A stretch of 64,000 nucleotides of DNA from Rhizobacter sp. Root1221 (lineage in GTDB: Bacteria > Pseudomonadota > Gammaproteobacteria > Burkholderiales > Burkholderiaceae_C), in assembly GCF_001425785.1 (NCBI RefSeq), contig NZ_LMDI01000009.1:78675-142674 (forward strand), in the 5' to 3' direction. Shown here one piece after another: positions 55,744-64,000 of this stretch. The notes under the pieces were generated by a model. That model had not been told where the DNA came from, ran no database searches, and saw only the letters and a list, made by a program, of their open reading frames with translations. The position numbers and the translations under genes were made by a program. Numbering within the stretch: position 1 is the first letter of the stretch; each line of letters opens with the position of its first letter.

Positions 55744-57627
55744 TCAGGGGCGCCAGGCCCTGCCGGTCTTCTGGTTGATGTCGGTGGCCGAACCCACGGT
55801 GGAGCTGGCATCGACGAAGCCCGAACGATCGCCGGCGTCGAGATTCAGTCCGTCGCCGCGGTACTCGACGTCGCCGTACAGGCTGAGCGTGCCGGAGGCG
55901 CCCTGGTTGGCCTCGAAGAAGCCCAACGGATAGAAGCTGGTGCGCACCTGCGCCGAACCGCTCACGTTGAAGCCGTTGGCGTCGGTGGTACCGACGATGC
56001 TGAGCCCGCCCACGGTACCGCCCGATACCGTGCCCTTCACGACGATGGCATGGTCTTCGATGCGCGCGTTGCCGCTCACCTGGGCCCCCGGCAACACGGT
56101 GGCATAGGGCCCGACGTACACAGAGGTGGCGGTGCCCGAGGATGCGCAGCCGCCGCCGTTGGCGTGGCGCACGGTCCCGGAGGGGCAGGCGTCACGCTGG
56201 CCGTTCTGGAAGCCCTGCGGCCACGCGTTGCCCAGCTCGATCATGTAGGGGTAGCGCCAGATCGTGTTGTAGTCCTGGTCCCAGGTGATGGTCTTGAACG
56301 CTGAGGGCGTGGCGGCCACCAGCAGGAACAGCGGCTCGCCTGCATTGACCGTGAAGGTGAGGTCGCCGTCCAGCCCCTTCTGCAGCGCGCTGTAGCGCGC
56401 GCTGGTGAAGTCTGCATTGGTGGCCACCAGGCCCCAGCGGAAGCCCGCATCCGAGCCGGCCTGGTCGATGCCGCGGAACTTGACCCTCACGGTGGTGGCG
56501 CCGGCCGTGGGATACAGCCGCACCACGTTGTAGCCGAAGCGCTGTGGTGCGCCGTAGAAAGGTGATACGAAGCGGCGGTTGGTGGCCCACTTGTCGTCCA
56601 GCGCCTCCAGCGGCATCAGCCGGTGCATGCGCTCGGCCCGGTCGGCCAGCGTGATGTTGCCGTAGCCGGCACGAAAGGCGTCGGGCGTGGTCTTGTAGTC
56701 CCACGTCACGTTGTGCATCGCCCAGTCGCCGATGAAGTCGTTGAGCTGCTCGATCGTCCAGCCGCGTGAGGTCTGCATGGTGGTGAATGGATCGGTTCCC
56801 GCCGTGGACCAGATCTTCGTGACCGCCTCGATACCGTACTTGTCCTTCAGGAACTCCATGAACTGCCAGTTGCAGTAACGGTCGCGGGTGGAGCCCAGGT
56901 AGACGTGCGGCGCGTTCACCAGCATCTCCGAGCAGTGGACGCTTTGCTGGTTTCCCGGCATCTGGCGCGCGATGAAGTTGGCGTGGCTCTCCCAGATCCA
57001 GCCGCACGTGTTCGGCTCATCGCAGTCCAGGCCGCCGTTCGAGGACATCCACGTCTGCCAGCCGTGTGTGAACTCGTGCGCGAGGATCCAGGGGTCCGTC
57101 AGTACGTCGGTTGCGATCCACATGCCCAGGCGCACGCGCCCGCTTTCATCTTCCCAGCCGCCGCCGTTGGCTCCCCAGTCCGAATGGATGTGGATCGCAA
57201 GTTTGATCTTGTCTGCCGTGTTGGCGTAGGGCTCCGGCATCAGCAGGCCGGCATCGAACATGTTGTGCCAGGCGCTCTCCAGCGTTTGCGCAGCCGCAGC
57301 CAGGTCCGCATCGGGCACTGCTTCGTCGGAGTAGAAGGCGAAGTGGGGCGATTCCTTCAGCAGCTTGAAACTCGCGTCCTCGGGACCGCCTTCCTTCCAT
57401 GCACCCGGCGTCACGGGAGGCTTGGTCACGGTGCTCGCAGTCGCCCAAGTCGTCACAGTCGTTCCTGTATCGACGGCGCCAGCAGTGGGACCCGATGCTG
57501 ATTCATCGGGAGACGGCGCTGCTCCGGAGGACGAGTCGCCCTGGCCGCCGCCGCAGGCCGCGAGGGCAGTGGCCAGGCAGGCGACGAGCGCCAGCCGGGT
57601 CAACCAAGACTTCGAGCTGGGCGTCAT
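55744..57627 (-). CDS. Svx/AvrXca-like secreted metalloprotease lipoprotein
   Basis: A 627-residue exported protein. The lipoprotein signal peptide (LTRLALVACLATALAAC, Cys25) precedes a Ser/Thr/Gly-rich linker. The catalytic part (residues about 80-330) has the zinc motif HEFTH (184-188) in DPWILAHEFTHGWQTW and a downstream WESHANFIARQMPG with a candidate third ligand Glu. The C-terminal ~130 residues are repetitive (YVGPYATVLPGAQVSGNARIEDHAIVVKGTVSGGTVGGLSIVG), like a left-handed beta-helix. Size, HEFTH and layout match the Svx/AvrXca family reported from plant-pathogenic Pectobacterium and Xanthomonas. GGAGG precedes the ATG. The divergent neighbours are xylan-degrading enzymes. Confidence 0.72.
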   Translation of the reverse strand: MTPSSKSWLTRLALVACLATALAACGGGQGDSSSGAAPSPDESASGPTAGAVDTGTTVTTWATASTVTKPPVTPGAWKEGGPEDASFKLLKESPHFAFYSDEAVPDADLAAAAQTLESAWHNMFDAGLLMPEPYANTADKIKLAIHIHSDWGANGGGWEDESGRVRLGMWIATDVLTDPWILAHEFTHGWQTWMSSNGGLDCDEPNTCGWIWESHANFIARQMPGNQQSVHCSEMLVNAPHVYLGSTRDRYCNWQFMEFLKDKYGIEAVTKIWSTAGTDPFTTMQTSRGWTIEQLNDFIGDWAMHNVTWDYKTTPDAFRAGYGNITLADRAERMHRLMPLEALDDKWATNRRFVSPFYGAPQRFGYNVVRLYPTAGATTVRVKFRGIDQAGSDAGFRWGLVATNADFTSARYSALQKGLDGDLTFTVNAGEPLFLLVAATPSAFKTITWDQDYNTIWRYPYMIELGNAWPQGFQNGQRDACPSGTVRHANGGGCASSGTATSVYVGPYATVLPGAQVSGNARIEDHAIVVKGTVSGGTVGGLSIVGTTDANGFNVSGSAQVRTSFYPLGFFEANQGASGTLSLYGDVEYRGDGLNLDAGDRSGFVDASSTVGSATDINQKTGRAWRP

Positions 57628-58034
57628 CGCGTTCCTCCGTTTGTCGTTCGTGATGGATCGAGGAGGCGATGCTATAGGGCGGAAAGCGGCAAGTCATGAC
57701 CGATTCATGACCATGGCCGTGCAGGCTACCCCGATGCGCTTGAACGTTGGCGACCATCGATTTGACGAGCCCGTTCGGCGTGCATCGCCGTGCGATACAG
57801 CATCATCTGCCGCCCTGCCGACAGCTGCCGGCAGCAGGCCCGAACGACGCGAGTTCAAGCCTGGGCCTGGTCAATTTACCGACCGACACAAGCGTGACCA
57901 CCTGCTTTTGCTGATGGCCGCTAGCATCAGCGCCGCCGCGAGATCCAGTTCGCGAGCACAAGAAGAACCGGTCAGATCGAGAGGCCGTGCCAGGCCTCGA
58001 TCGGTTTCAACACGTCAAGCAAGGGAGCGGAACA
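57628..58034. promoter_or_regulatory. Divergent promoter region of the Svx-like and xylanase genes
   Basis: A 407-bp gap without a credible gene. Two direct copies of TCATGACC (57694-57701 and 57705-57712) with 11-bp period lie 67-86 bp upstream of the Svx-like start. The xylanase has AAGGGAGCGG as ribosome-binding site just before ATG 58035. No known operator family was recognised. Confidence 0.45.
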
Positions 58035-59357
58035 ATGAACACATCACACCTCTTCAAGGCGCTGGGTCGCGCCGTCGTCTGCACCAGTGCAGCTCTCGGC
58101 ATGCTGGGCTCAGGTGGCCTGGCGCACGCGCAGATTGCTGTCGGCAAGACCAAGTTCCTGGGCAACATCATTGCCGGCAACCCGCCAGGCAACTTCAGCA
58201 TGTACTGGAACCAGGTCTCGCCGGAGAACGCAGGCAAGTGGGACGCGGTCGAACCCGTGCGCGACCAGATGAACTGGGGCCAACTCGACGCCGCCTACAA
58301 CTACGCGCGGTCCAATGGCTTCCCGTTCAAGCAGCACACGTTCGTGTGGGGCTCGCAAGAGCCGAAATGGATTGGCGGGCTGAGCGCGCAGCAGCAGGCC
58401 CACGAGGTCGAGGATTTCATTCGCCAGTATTGCCAGCGCTATCCGCAGACGCAGTACATCGACGTGGTCAACGAGCCGCTGCACCAGCCGGCCAGCTACC
58501 GCGAGGCCCTCGGCGGCGCGGGCTCGACCGGATGGGACTGGATCGTCTGGTCGTTCCAGAAGGCCCGCCAGCACTGCCCCACCGCCAAGCTCCTCATCAA
58601 CGAGTACGGGATCATCAACGACGCCAACGCGCTGAACCGCTACAAGGTCATCGTCGACATCCTCAAGTCGCGCGGGCTGATCGACGGCGTGGGCATCCAG
58701 TCGCATTACTTCAGCATGGACAACCTGGCGCCTGCGACGATCAAGCAGAACCTGGACTCGCTGGCCCAGACCGGCTTGCCGATCTACGTGTCCGAGCTGG
58801 ACATGACCGGTGACGACGCCACGCAGCTGGCGCGTTATCAACAGAAGTTCCCGGCCTTGTGGACGCACCCGGGCGTTGCCGGGGTCACGTTGTGGGGCTA
58901 CATCGAAGGCCAGACCTGGGTGGCCAACAGCCACCTCGTGCGCCGGGATGGCAGCGAGCGGCCCGCACTGACCTGGCTCGGCAACTACGTGCGCAGCAAC
59001 CCCGGTAGCGGTGGCGCGGCCAACAAGTCCATCGTCGTGCGTGCACGTGGAACCTCGGGCCAGGAGCGCGTCACCTTGCGCGTGGGTGGCACTGCGGTGC
59101 AGACCTGGACGCTCGGCAAGACCATGACCAACTACACGTTCACGACCACCCTTTCGGGCGGCAGCACCGTGGAGTTCACGAACGACGCGACAGGCCGCGA
59201 CGTCCAGGTCGACTACCTGAGCGTGAACGGCAGCGTGCGGCAAGCCGAGAGCCAGACCTACAACACCGGCGTGTACCAGAACGGCCGGTGTGGCGGCGGC
59301 AGCGGTCGCAGCGATTGGTTGCACTGCAACGGCGCCATCGGGTTCGGCGACCTGTAA
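58035..59357 (+). CDS. GH10 endo-1,4-beta-xylanase with C-terminal carbohydrate-binding module
   Basis: Secreted 440-residue xylanase. Signal peptide to about residue 32 (ALGMLGSGGLAHAQ). The GH10 barrel contains the acid/base Glu147 in YIDVVNEPLHQP and the nucleophile Glu254 in LPIYVSELDMTG; NQVSPENAGKWDAVEP and FKQHTFVWGSQEP are family blocks. After a Gly/Ser linker, residues about 345-410 (SIVVRARGTSGQERVTLRVGGTAVQTWTLGKTMTNYTFTTTLSGGSTVEFTNDATGRDVQVDYLSVNG) resemble a calcium-dependent xylan-binding CBM36/CBM60-type module. A Gly/Cys-rich tail follows. It is 30 bp upstream of the GH62 gene, so both form an operon for arabinoxylan breakdown. Confidence 0.93.
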   Translation: MNTSHLFKALGRAVVCTSAALGMLGSGGLAHAQIAVGKTKFLGNIIAGNPPGNFSMYWNQVSPENAGKWDAVEPVRDQMNWGQLDAAYNYARSNGFPFKQHTFVWGSQEPKWIGGLSAQQQAHEVEDFIRQYCQRYPQTQYIDVVNEPLHQPASYREALGGAGSTGWDWIVWSFQKARQHCPTAKLLINEYGIINDANALNRYKVIVDILKSRGLIDGVGIQSHYFSMDNLAPATIKQNLDSLAQTGLPIYVSELDMTGDDATQLARYQQKFPALWTHPGVAGVTLWGYIEGQTWVANSHLVRRDGSERPALTWLGNYVRSNPGSGGAANKSIVVRARGTSGQERVTLRVGGTAVQTWTLGKTMTNYTFTTTLSGGSTVEFTNDATGRDVQVDYLSVNGSVRQAESQTYNTGVYQNGRCGGGSGRSDWLHCNGAIGFGDL

Positions 59358-59387
59358 TCCCCCATCTCATCCGGAAGGAAAACGGTC

Positions 59388-60923
59388 ATGAAGAACATCA
59401 TGAGGTATCGCTTCGCGCAATCGGCGCTGGCGGCCTTCGCCCTGTCGGTGGGCACCCTGATGGCAGGTGCCTCGGCACAAGCCGCCATCACGGTGGACAG
59501 CAACACTTGGTACGCCGTCGTCAATGTCAACAGCGGCAAGGCGCTCGATCTCTACAACTGGGTGACCGGCGACGGCGCCGAGTTCCGCCAGTGGAGCCGA
59601 CTCGACGGCACCAACCAGCAGTTCCAGTTGGTCAACTCCGGCAACGGCTACTACCGGCTCAAGAACAGGCACTCCGGCAAGGTCGTCGATGTCTGGAACT
59701 TCTCGAAGGCCGACGGGGCGGCAGTCAACCAGTTCACCGACGGAGACGGCGTCAATCAACAGTGGCGGCTGGAGGGCTCTGACAACAACGCGGTACGCTT
59801 CATCAACCGCAATTCGGGCAAGGCCCTCGAAGTTGCCAACGCATCCACCGCCGACGGTGGCGACATCACCCAGTACACCGACTACGGTGGCCGCAACCAG
59901 ACCTGGGCGCTCGTCCCCGTTGGCACCGCCTCGCCCCCGCCCACCGGAGGAGCAGGCAACGTGAAGCTTCCGTCAAGCTTCCAATGGAGTTCGAGCGCGG
60001 CGCTGATGCTCGCCAAGCCTGCTGCGCGGTTCCCGGAGGTGGCCATCAAGGACCCGACGGTGGTGTACTACAACGGCCTCTGGCACGTGTTCTCCACCCA
60101 GGCCAAGGGCAACGGGTGGGGCCTGGAGCACCGCTCCTTCTCGGACTGGTCGAACGCGGGGGCAGCAACCCCGTACTTCCTCGACGCCACCGCCATCGGT
60201 GCCGGGTACAGGGCCGCGCCATTCGTGTTCTTCCATGCCCCATCGCGTCTTTGGTACCTGGTGTTCCAGAACGGCAACGCCGCCTACTCGACAAACCCTG
60301 ACATCAACAACCCGGGTGGGTGGAGCGCGCTGCGAACCTTCTACAGCAGCGTCCCGCCGATCGTTCAGCAGAACATCAGCAACAATCGCGGCCATTGGCT
60401 GGACTTCGCCGTCGCCTGTGACTCGGTCAACTGCCACCTGTTCTCGGCCGGTGACAACGGGCAGATCTACCGCTCCCAGACCACGCTGGGGAACTTCCCC
60501 AACGGCTTTGGCGACACGGTGATTGCCCTGCAGGACGCCAACCGCGACAACCTCTTCGAAGCACCCCAGGTGTACAAGGTTCGCGAGACCGGGCAGTACC
60601 TGCTCATCGTCGAGGCCATCGGCAGCAGCGGCCGGTACTTCCGCTCCTGGACTGCGAGCAGCCTGGGTGGAACCTGGACGCCGCTGGCCGCGACCGAGTC
60701 GAATCCGTTTGCAGGCAACGCCAACGTGACCTTCCCGACCGGAAAGTGGAGCCAAGGCATCAGCCACGGAGAGATCCTGCGCACCGGGCATGACCAGAAT
60801 GTCGAGATCAGTGTCTGCAACATGCGCTTCCTCTACCAGGGGCTGGCGCCAGGGGCGAAAGACAACTACGACAGCCTCCCGTACCGCCTCGGCTTGCTCA
60901 CGCAGACCAACTCACCCTGCTGA
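59388..60923 (+). CDS. GH62 alpha-L-arabinofuranosidase with N-terminal ricin-type CBM13
   Basis: Secreted 511-residue enzyme removing arabinose side chains from arabinoxylan. Signal peptide to about residue 32 (LMAGASAQA). A beta-trefoil CBM13 follows (residues about 38-180) with three QxW-like repeats (NQQFQL, NQQWRL, NQTWAL) and YAVVNVNSGKALDLYNW. After a proline-rich linker comes the five-bladed GH62 domain with the conserved FPEVAIKDPTVVYYNGLWHVFST (catalytic Asp), SRLWYLVFQNGNAAYSTNPDINNPGGWSA and NLFEAPQVYKVRETGQYLLIVEAIG (catalytic Glu). It acts with the GH10 enzyme just upstream. Export is probably Sec-dependent followed by type II secretion. Confidence 0.94.
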   Translation: MKNIMRYRFAQSALAAFALSVGTLMAGASAQAAITVDSNTWYAVVNVNSGKALDLYNWVTGDGAEFRQWSRLDGTNQQFQLVNSGNGYYRLKNRHSGKVVDVWNFSKADGAAVNQFTDGDGVNQQWRLEGSDNNAVRFINRNSGKALEVANASTADGGDITQYTDYGGRNQTWALVPVGTASPPPTGGAGNVKLPSSFQWSSSAALMLAKPAARFPEVAIKDPTVVYYNGLWHVFSTQAKGNGWGLEHRSFSDWSNAGAATPYFLDATAIGAGYRAAPFVFFHAPSRLWYLVFQNGNAAYSTNPDINNPGGWSALRTFYSSVPPIVQQNISNNRGHWLDFAVACDSVNCHLFSAGDNGQIYRSQTTLGNFPNGFGDTVIALQDANRDNLFEAPQVYKVRETGQYLLIVEAIGSSGRYFRSWTASSLGGTWTPLAATESNPFAGNANVTFPTGKWSQGISHGEILRTGHDQNVEISVCNMRFLYQGLAPGAKDNYDSLPYRLGLLTQTNSPC

Positions 60924-60968
60924 GCCGTTCCTTCCCCGCCACGCCGTGGCGGGGTGGGCCCGACGAGG

Positions 60969-61865
60969 TCAGGCTTGCAGCGCCTTGCCCACCTCGTTGC
61001 GGCCCTGCACCGTGCCCGACTCGGGCACGTATTCGTCGTCGCGGTCCGAGATGGCGTCGAACGCGGCGGCGATGCGCTCCGGCGTGCCGGCGCCGAACCC
61101 CACGTGCACGCCTTGTGTCATCGTGATGTAGGCGCGTTCGAACGTGCCTGCGCCGGCGCACAGCACGGTGCGGGTGGGGGCGTCTTCCGACACCAGGAAC
61201 ACGAGCCCCGGCGACACCGCCTCGGGCTTGAGTTTTTCCAGCACCGGCGCCGGCAGCAGGCCCTCCGTCATGGCGGTGGCCGCCGTGGGCGCGAGGCAGT
61301 TGACGCGGATGTTGTCCTTGGCGCCTTCGATCGAGAGCGTCTGCATCAGGCCCACGAGTGCCATCTTCGCTGCGCCGTAGTTCGATTGGCCGAAGTTGCC
61401 GTACAGGCCGGACGACGAGGTGGTCATCACGATGCGGCCGTAACCCTGCGCCTTCATCAGGTCCCACACGGCCTTCGTGCAGATGGCCGCGCCCATCAGG
61501 TGCACGTCCACCACGAGGCGGAAGTCGTCGAGGGTCATCTTCGCGAAACTCTTGTCGCGCAGGATGCCGGCGTTGTTGACCAGGATGTCCACGCGGCCCC
61601 AGGCGGCCACGGTGTCCTTCACCAGGGCTTCCACCGCGGTCACGTCGGTCACCGATGCGTGGTTGGCGCGGGCTTCGCCGCCGGCGGCCACGATCTCCCG
61701 CACCACCGCCTCGGCCGGCGTTTCGCCCCCGTCGGCCCCGGCCCGGCCCAGGTCGTTCACCACCACCTTGGCACCGCGCTCGGCCAATGCCAGCGCGTGT
61801 TGCCGGCCCAGCCCGCCGCCAGCGCCCGTGATGATTGCCACCTTGCCGTCAAATCGAATGCTCAT
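60969..61865 (-). CDS. SDR family oxidoreductase (MFE-2/hydroxyacyl-CoA dehydrogenase-like)
   Basis: A 298-residue short-chain dehydrogenase. NAD(P)-binding motif VAIITGAGGGLGRQHALALAERGAKVVVNDLG (residues 9-40), NNAG at about 97, catalytic Ser in TTSSSGLYG and the Tyr-Lys pair in SNYGAAKMALVGLM. The long insertion after NDLG and the sequence GRQHALALAERGAKVVVNDLGRAGADGGETPAEAVVREI resemble the dehydrogenase unit of peroxisomal-type multifunctional beta-oxidation enzymes. A 3-hydroxyacyl-CoA substrate is therefore plausible. It is divergent from the second SDR gene with stacked palindromes between. Confidence 0.88.
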   Translation of the reverse strand: MSIRFDGKVAIITGAGGGLGRQHALALAERGAKVVVNDLGRAGADGGETPAEAVVREIVAAGGEARANHASVTDVTAVEALVKDTVAAWGRVDILVNNAGILRDKSFAKMTLDDFRLVVDVHLMGAAICTKAVWDLMKAQGYGRIVMTTSSSGLYGNFGQSNYGAAKMALVGLMQTLSIEGAKDNIRVNCLAPTAATAMTEGLLPAPVLEKLKPEAVSPGLVFLVSEDAPTRTVLCAGAGTFERAYITMTQGVHVGFGAGTPERIAAAFDAISDRDDEYVPESGTVQGRNEVGKALQA

Positions 61866-61946
61866 GTTGCTCTTTCAATGAATCTGGTATGTTGCCCATG
61901 GCCCGCTGGTGCCGTTGCACGCGGGCATCTCACTCTGACAGAAGCC

Positions 61947-61973
61947 GGTTTCGAAACCCCGGTCGGCCGACCG
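61947..61973. promoter_or_regulatory. Two adjacent palindromes between divergent SDR genes
   Basis: GGTTTCGAAACC (61947-61958, perfect 12 bp) is followed one base later by CGGTCGGCCGACCG (61960-61973, perfect 14 bp). They lie about 81-107 bp from the left SDR start and 58-85 bp from the right one. A shared operator pair for both genes is inferred; the regulator is not known. Confidence 0.45.
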
Positions 61974-62031
61974 AGGCTCCCCGTCGCATCACGGAATTCC
62001 CGTTCTTGTTGAACTTCCACAGGACCCTCCC

Positions 62032-62799
62032 ATGACCACTCTGTTTTCCCTCGCCGGCAAGGTTGCCATTGTCACCGGCTCGTCGCGCGGCATCGGCAAG
62101 GCCATTGCCGAACGCATGGCCGAACACGGCGCCAAGGTCGTGATCTCGTCCCGCAAGCCCGAGCCGTGTGCCGAGGTGGCGGCGCAGATCAACGCCGCCC
62201 ACGGGGCCGGCAGCGCCATCTCGATCCCGGCCAACATCTCGTCGAAGGACGACCTGAAGCACCTGGTCGACGAAACCACCCGCCAGCTGGGCAAGGTCGA
62301 CATCGTGGTGTGCAACGCCGCGTCCAATCCGTACTACGGCCCCATGGCGGGCATCGAGGACGACCAGTTCCGCAAGATCCTCGAGAACAACGTGATCGCC
62401 AACCACTGGCTGATCAACTTCGCCGCGCCGCAGATGATCGAGCGCAAGGACGGCGCCATCATCATCGTGTCGAGCATCGGCGGCCTGCGCGGTTCGCCGG
62501 TGATCGGTGCGTACAACATCTCCAAGGCGGCCGACTTCCAGCTCGCGCGCAACCTGGCCGTCGAGTTCGGGCCGCACAACGTGCGCGTGAACTGCATCGC
62601 CCCGGGCCTCATCAAGACCGACTTTGCGAAGGCGCTGTGGGAGAACCCCGAGACGCTCAAGCGTGCCACGTCCACCACGCCGTTGCGCCGCATCGGTGAG
62701 CCCGACGAGATCGCCGGGGCGGCGGTGTTCCTGGCGTCGCGGGCAGGGTCGTTCATGACGGGCCACGGCCTGGTCGTCGACGGCGGTGCCACGATCTGA
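62032..62799 (+). CDS. SDR family oxidoreductase
   Basis: A 255-residue classical short-chain dehydrogenase with VAIVTGSSRGIGKAIAERMAEHGAKVVISSRK (residues 10-42), NAAS in place of NNAG at about 95, catalytic Ser in IVSSIGGLRG and YNISKAAD with the Tyr-Lys pair. The C-terminal IRVNCIAPGLIKTDFAKALWENPET and DGGATI are standard. SSRKPEP after the second strand suggests NADP preference (basic residues at the adenine-ribose site). Substrate unknown; fatty-acid or acyl-CoA metabolism is suggested by the divergent neighbour. Confidence 0.9.
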   Translation: MTTLFSLAGKVAIVTGSSRGIGKAIAERMAEHGAKVVISSRKPEPCAEVAAQINAAHGAGSAISIPANISSKDDLKHLVDETTRQLGKVDIVVCNAASNPYYGPMAGIEDDQFRKILENNVIANHWLINFAAPQMIERKDGAIIIVSSIGGLRGSPVIGAYNISKAADFQLARNLAVEFGPHNVRVNCIAPGLIKTDFAKALWENPETLKRATSTTPLRRIGEPDEIAGAAVFLASRAGSFMTGHGLVVDGGATI

Positions 62800-62871
62800 C
62801 CGACCCACGACGCCTGCGCCCCGGTGGCGCGGGCCGGCAGGGGCGCGCGCCTGGCATCCAGCGGGCGGCCG

Positions 62872-63843
62872 TCAGTCCGCCGTGACCTTCGCGCGGCGGA
62901 TCACGTCGCCCCACTTCGTGGTTTCGGCGGCGATGAACCGTTCGAACTCTTCCGGGGAGTTGCCCACCGGGATGGTGCCCATGCCTTCGAGGCGGGCGCG
63001 CACGTCGTCCTGGCGCACGATGCGGGCCACCTCGTCGGCCACCCGTTTCACGATGTCCTTCGGCGTGCCGGCCGGCGCGAGCATGCCGGCCCAGGTGCTG
63101 CCGGTGAAGTTCGGGATGCCTTGTTCGGCGAACGTGGGCACGTCCGGTGCCGCCGGCAGGCGCTTGTCGCTTGCCACGCCGATCAGCCGCACCTTGCCGG
63201 CCTTGCCCGGATTGATGAGCCCCGAGGCGGCGTCGAAGAACAGCGACACCTGCCCACCCATCAGGTCGGTGAGGGCCGCCGCCGCACCGCGGTAGGGGAT
63301 GTGGACCATGTAGGTCCCCGTCTGCGCCTTCAGCAGCTCGGTGGTCAGGTGGGCGGCCGACCCGTTGCCGCTGGACGCGAAGCTCACCTTGCCCGGGTTG
63401 CGGTGCGCGTGGTCCACCAGTTCCCGCGCCGTCTTGAACGGTGCGTCGTTGTTCACCGCCGCGATGAGCGGCGAGATGCCGATCAGCGACACCGCCGCCA
63501 GGTCCTTGTGCGCGTCGTACGGCAGCTTCGGGTACAGCGTGGTGTTCGCCGCGTACGCCGCGATCACCACCCCGAACGTGTAGCCATCGGGCGCTGCCTT
63601 CGCCACCGCATCCACCCCGATGATCCCGTTCGCCCCAGGGCGGTTGTCCACCGTCACCGGCTGCCCCAACCGCTCTTGCAGCTTCTGCGCCACCAGCCGG
63701 GCCGTCACGTCCGTGAATCCACCGGGCGGGTAGGGCACCACAAGGCGAATGGGCTTCGACGGCCAGGCGGGCTGAGAGAAAGCGGCCGGCGACACAAGGG
63801 CAGCAGCCAAAGCCACCGTGAACTCCCGACGATCCAATGGCAT
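62872..63843 (-). CDS. Bug-type (TctC) tripartite tricarboxylate transporter binding protein
   Basis: A 323-residue periplasmic receptor starting at ATG 63843 with GGAGG 5 bases upstream. Signal peptide MPLDRREFTVALAAALVSPAAFSQ (RREF could also fit a Tat motif), then PSKPIRLVVPYPPGGFTDVTARLVAQKLQERLGQPVTVDNRPGANGIIGVDAVAKAAPDGYTF, the Bug signature. [24 protein letters not shown] and IPYRGAAAALTDLMGGQVSLFFD complete the family blocks. It is a stand-alone receptor convergent with the SDR gene; ligand unknown, probably a small carboxylate. Confidence 0.92.
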   Translation of the reverse strand: MPLDRREFTVALAAALVSPAAFSQPAWPSKPIRLVVPYPPGGFTDVTARLVAQKLQERLGQPVTVDNRPGANGIIGVDAVAKAAPDGYTFGVVIAAYAANTTLYPKLPYDAHKDLAAVSLIGISPLIAAVNNDAPFKTARELVDHAHRNPGKVSFASSGNGSAAHLTTELLKAQTGTYMVHIPYRGAAAALTDLMGGQVSLFFDAASGLINPGKAGKVRLIGVASDKRLPAAPDVPTFAEQGIPNFTGSTWAGMLAPAGTPKDIVKRVADEVARIVRQDDVRARLEGMGTIPVGNSPEEFERFIAAETTKWGDVIRRAKVTAD

Positions 63844-64000
63844 GGTGCCTCCAGGAACAACCGTCACACGACCACGGTTGGAGATCCCGGCTTCCGCCCA
63901 CTACTGTCCGGAATAAATTGGACCGAGGTCACGTAAGTTGTTGCGAGCACTCGCTGTTTGGGATAAATCCCAGAGCGCCAACTCAAAACAACCGAGGAGC
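63844..64000. other. Right-edge intergenic region
   Basis: Contains the upstream region of the leftward Bug gene and, at the very end, GAGGAGC that looks like the ribosome-binding site of a rightward gene starting beyond the window. An inverted repeat GGGAT-AA-ATCCC lies at 63960-63971. No gene is visible within it. Confidence 0.4.

Noticed and set aside
63960..63971. Inverted repeat GGGATAAATCCC at the right edge as operator
   Set aside because: Only short arms and no downstream gene visible; cannot be separated from chance.
1..64000. CRISPR arrays, rRNA or tRNA genes, prophage blocks
   Set aside because: No regularly spaced repeats, no conserved tRNA T-arm/CCA pattern and no phage structural or integrase genes were seen; the only mobile trace is the IS3 remnant at 55.5 kb.

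Overview
The window is high-GC DNA with compact operons and start/stop overlaps. Its gene content fits a Burkholderiales betaproteobacterium, probably of the Leptothrix/Rubrivivax/Roseateles/Rhizobacter type: Entner-Doudoroff genes under HexR, Bug-type solute-binding proteins, paired cyanophycin synthetases, a PHA synthase and secreted xylan-degrading enzymes. The genus is an inference. No rRNA, tRNA, CRISPR array or intact mobile element was seen.

Layout. 1-3.9 kb: a NitT/TauT-type ABC importer (two permeases, ATPase, binding protein) in one leftward operon headed by a TetR regulator, with three matching palindromic operators upstream. 3.9-9.7 kb: the glucose-6-phosphate module, with pgl-hexR divergent from edd-eda-zwf and two HexR-type boxes between them. 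9.7-14.6 kb: an HscC-type Hsp70 with two tandem membrane J-like proteins. 14.7-20.2 kb: a ClpP/SDH-fold membrane protein, a LysE exporter, the alkylation-repair operon ada - 2OG-Fe(II) oxygenase - alkB, an MFS transporter and a tiny DUF3096 protein. 20.2-26.5 kb: an HtrA-like protease, a repeated GAF-like protein, a carotenoid-biosynthesis-type membrane protein overlapping a DUF2236 (Lcp/MpaB-like) oxygenase, and a 7TM diguanylate cyclase. 26.5-31.8 kb: a Bug-type binding protein with glucarate dehydratase behind a LacI-type palindrome, a PhoX-like Tat lipoprotein and small proteins.

31.8-39.3 kb: a SNF2 helicase; an EF-G paralogue preceded by a structured leader (two tiny reading frames, a terminator, and a hairpin over the start region); a small unnamed regulator divergent from a short terminator-bounded transcript; two overlapping micro-genes; and an RtcA homologue that appears to lack its catalytic histidine. 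39.4-42 kb: a YfiR-type periplasmic protein with a CHASE8-like hybrid histidine kinase. 42-49.8 kb: a cyanophycin locus (DUF1854 protein, dedicated ABC exporter, CphA2-like and full CphA synthetases). 49.9-55.3 kb: a double-TetR regulator, an exported protein resembling plant glucan water dikinase, and a PHA synthase. 55.5-60.9 kb: an IS3 transposase remnant abutting a plant-interaction-type cassette (Svx/AvrXca-like metalloprotease lipoprotein, GH10 xylanase with a CBM, GH62 arabinofuranosidase with a ricin-type CBM). 60.9-64 kb: two divergent SDR enzymes with stacked palindromes between them, and a second Bug-type binding protein.

Together the genes describe a soil or plant-associated heterotroph that degrades xylan, imports organic acids and sulfonate/nitrate-like solutes, uses the Entner-Doudoroff route and stores carbon (PHA) and nitrogen (cyanophycin). 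The strongest leads for undescribed biology are the EF-G leader, the exported GWD-like dikinase, the RtcA variant, the terminator-bounded RNA at 37.4-37.6 kb and the HscC/J-protein operon. All motif positions were read by eye; no alignment, folding or database search was run.
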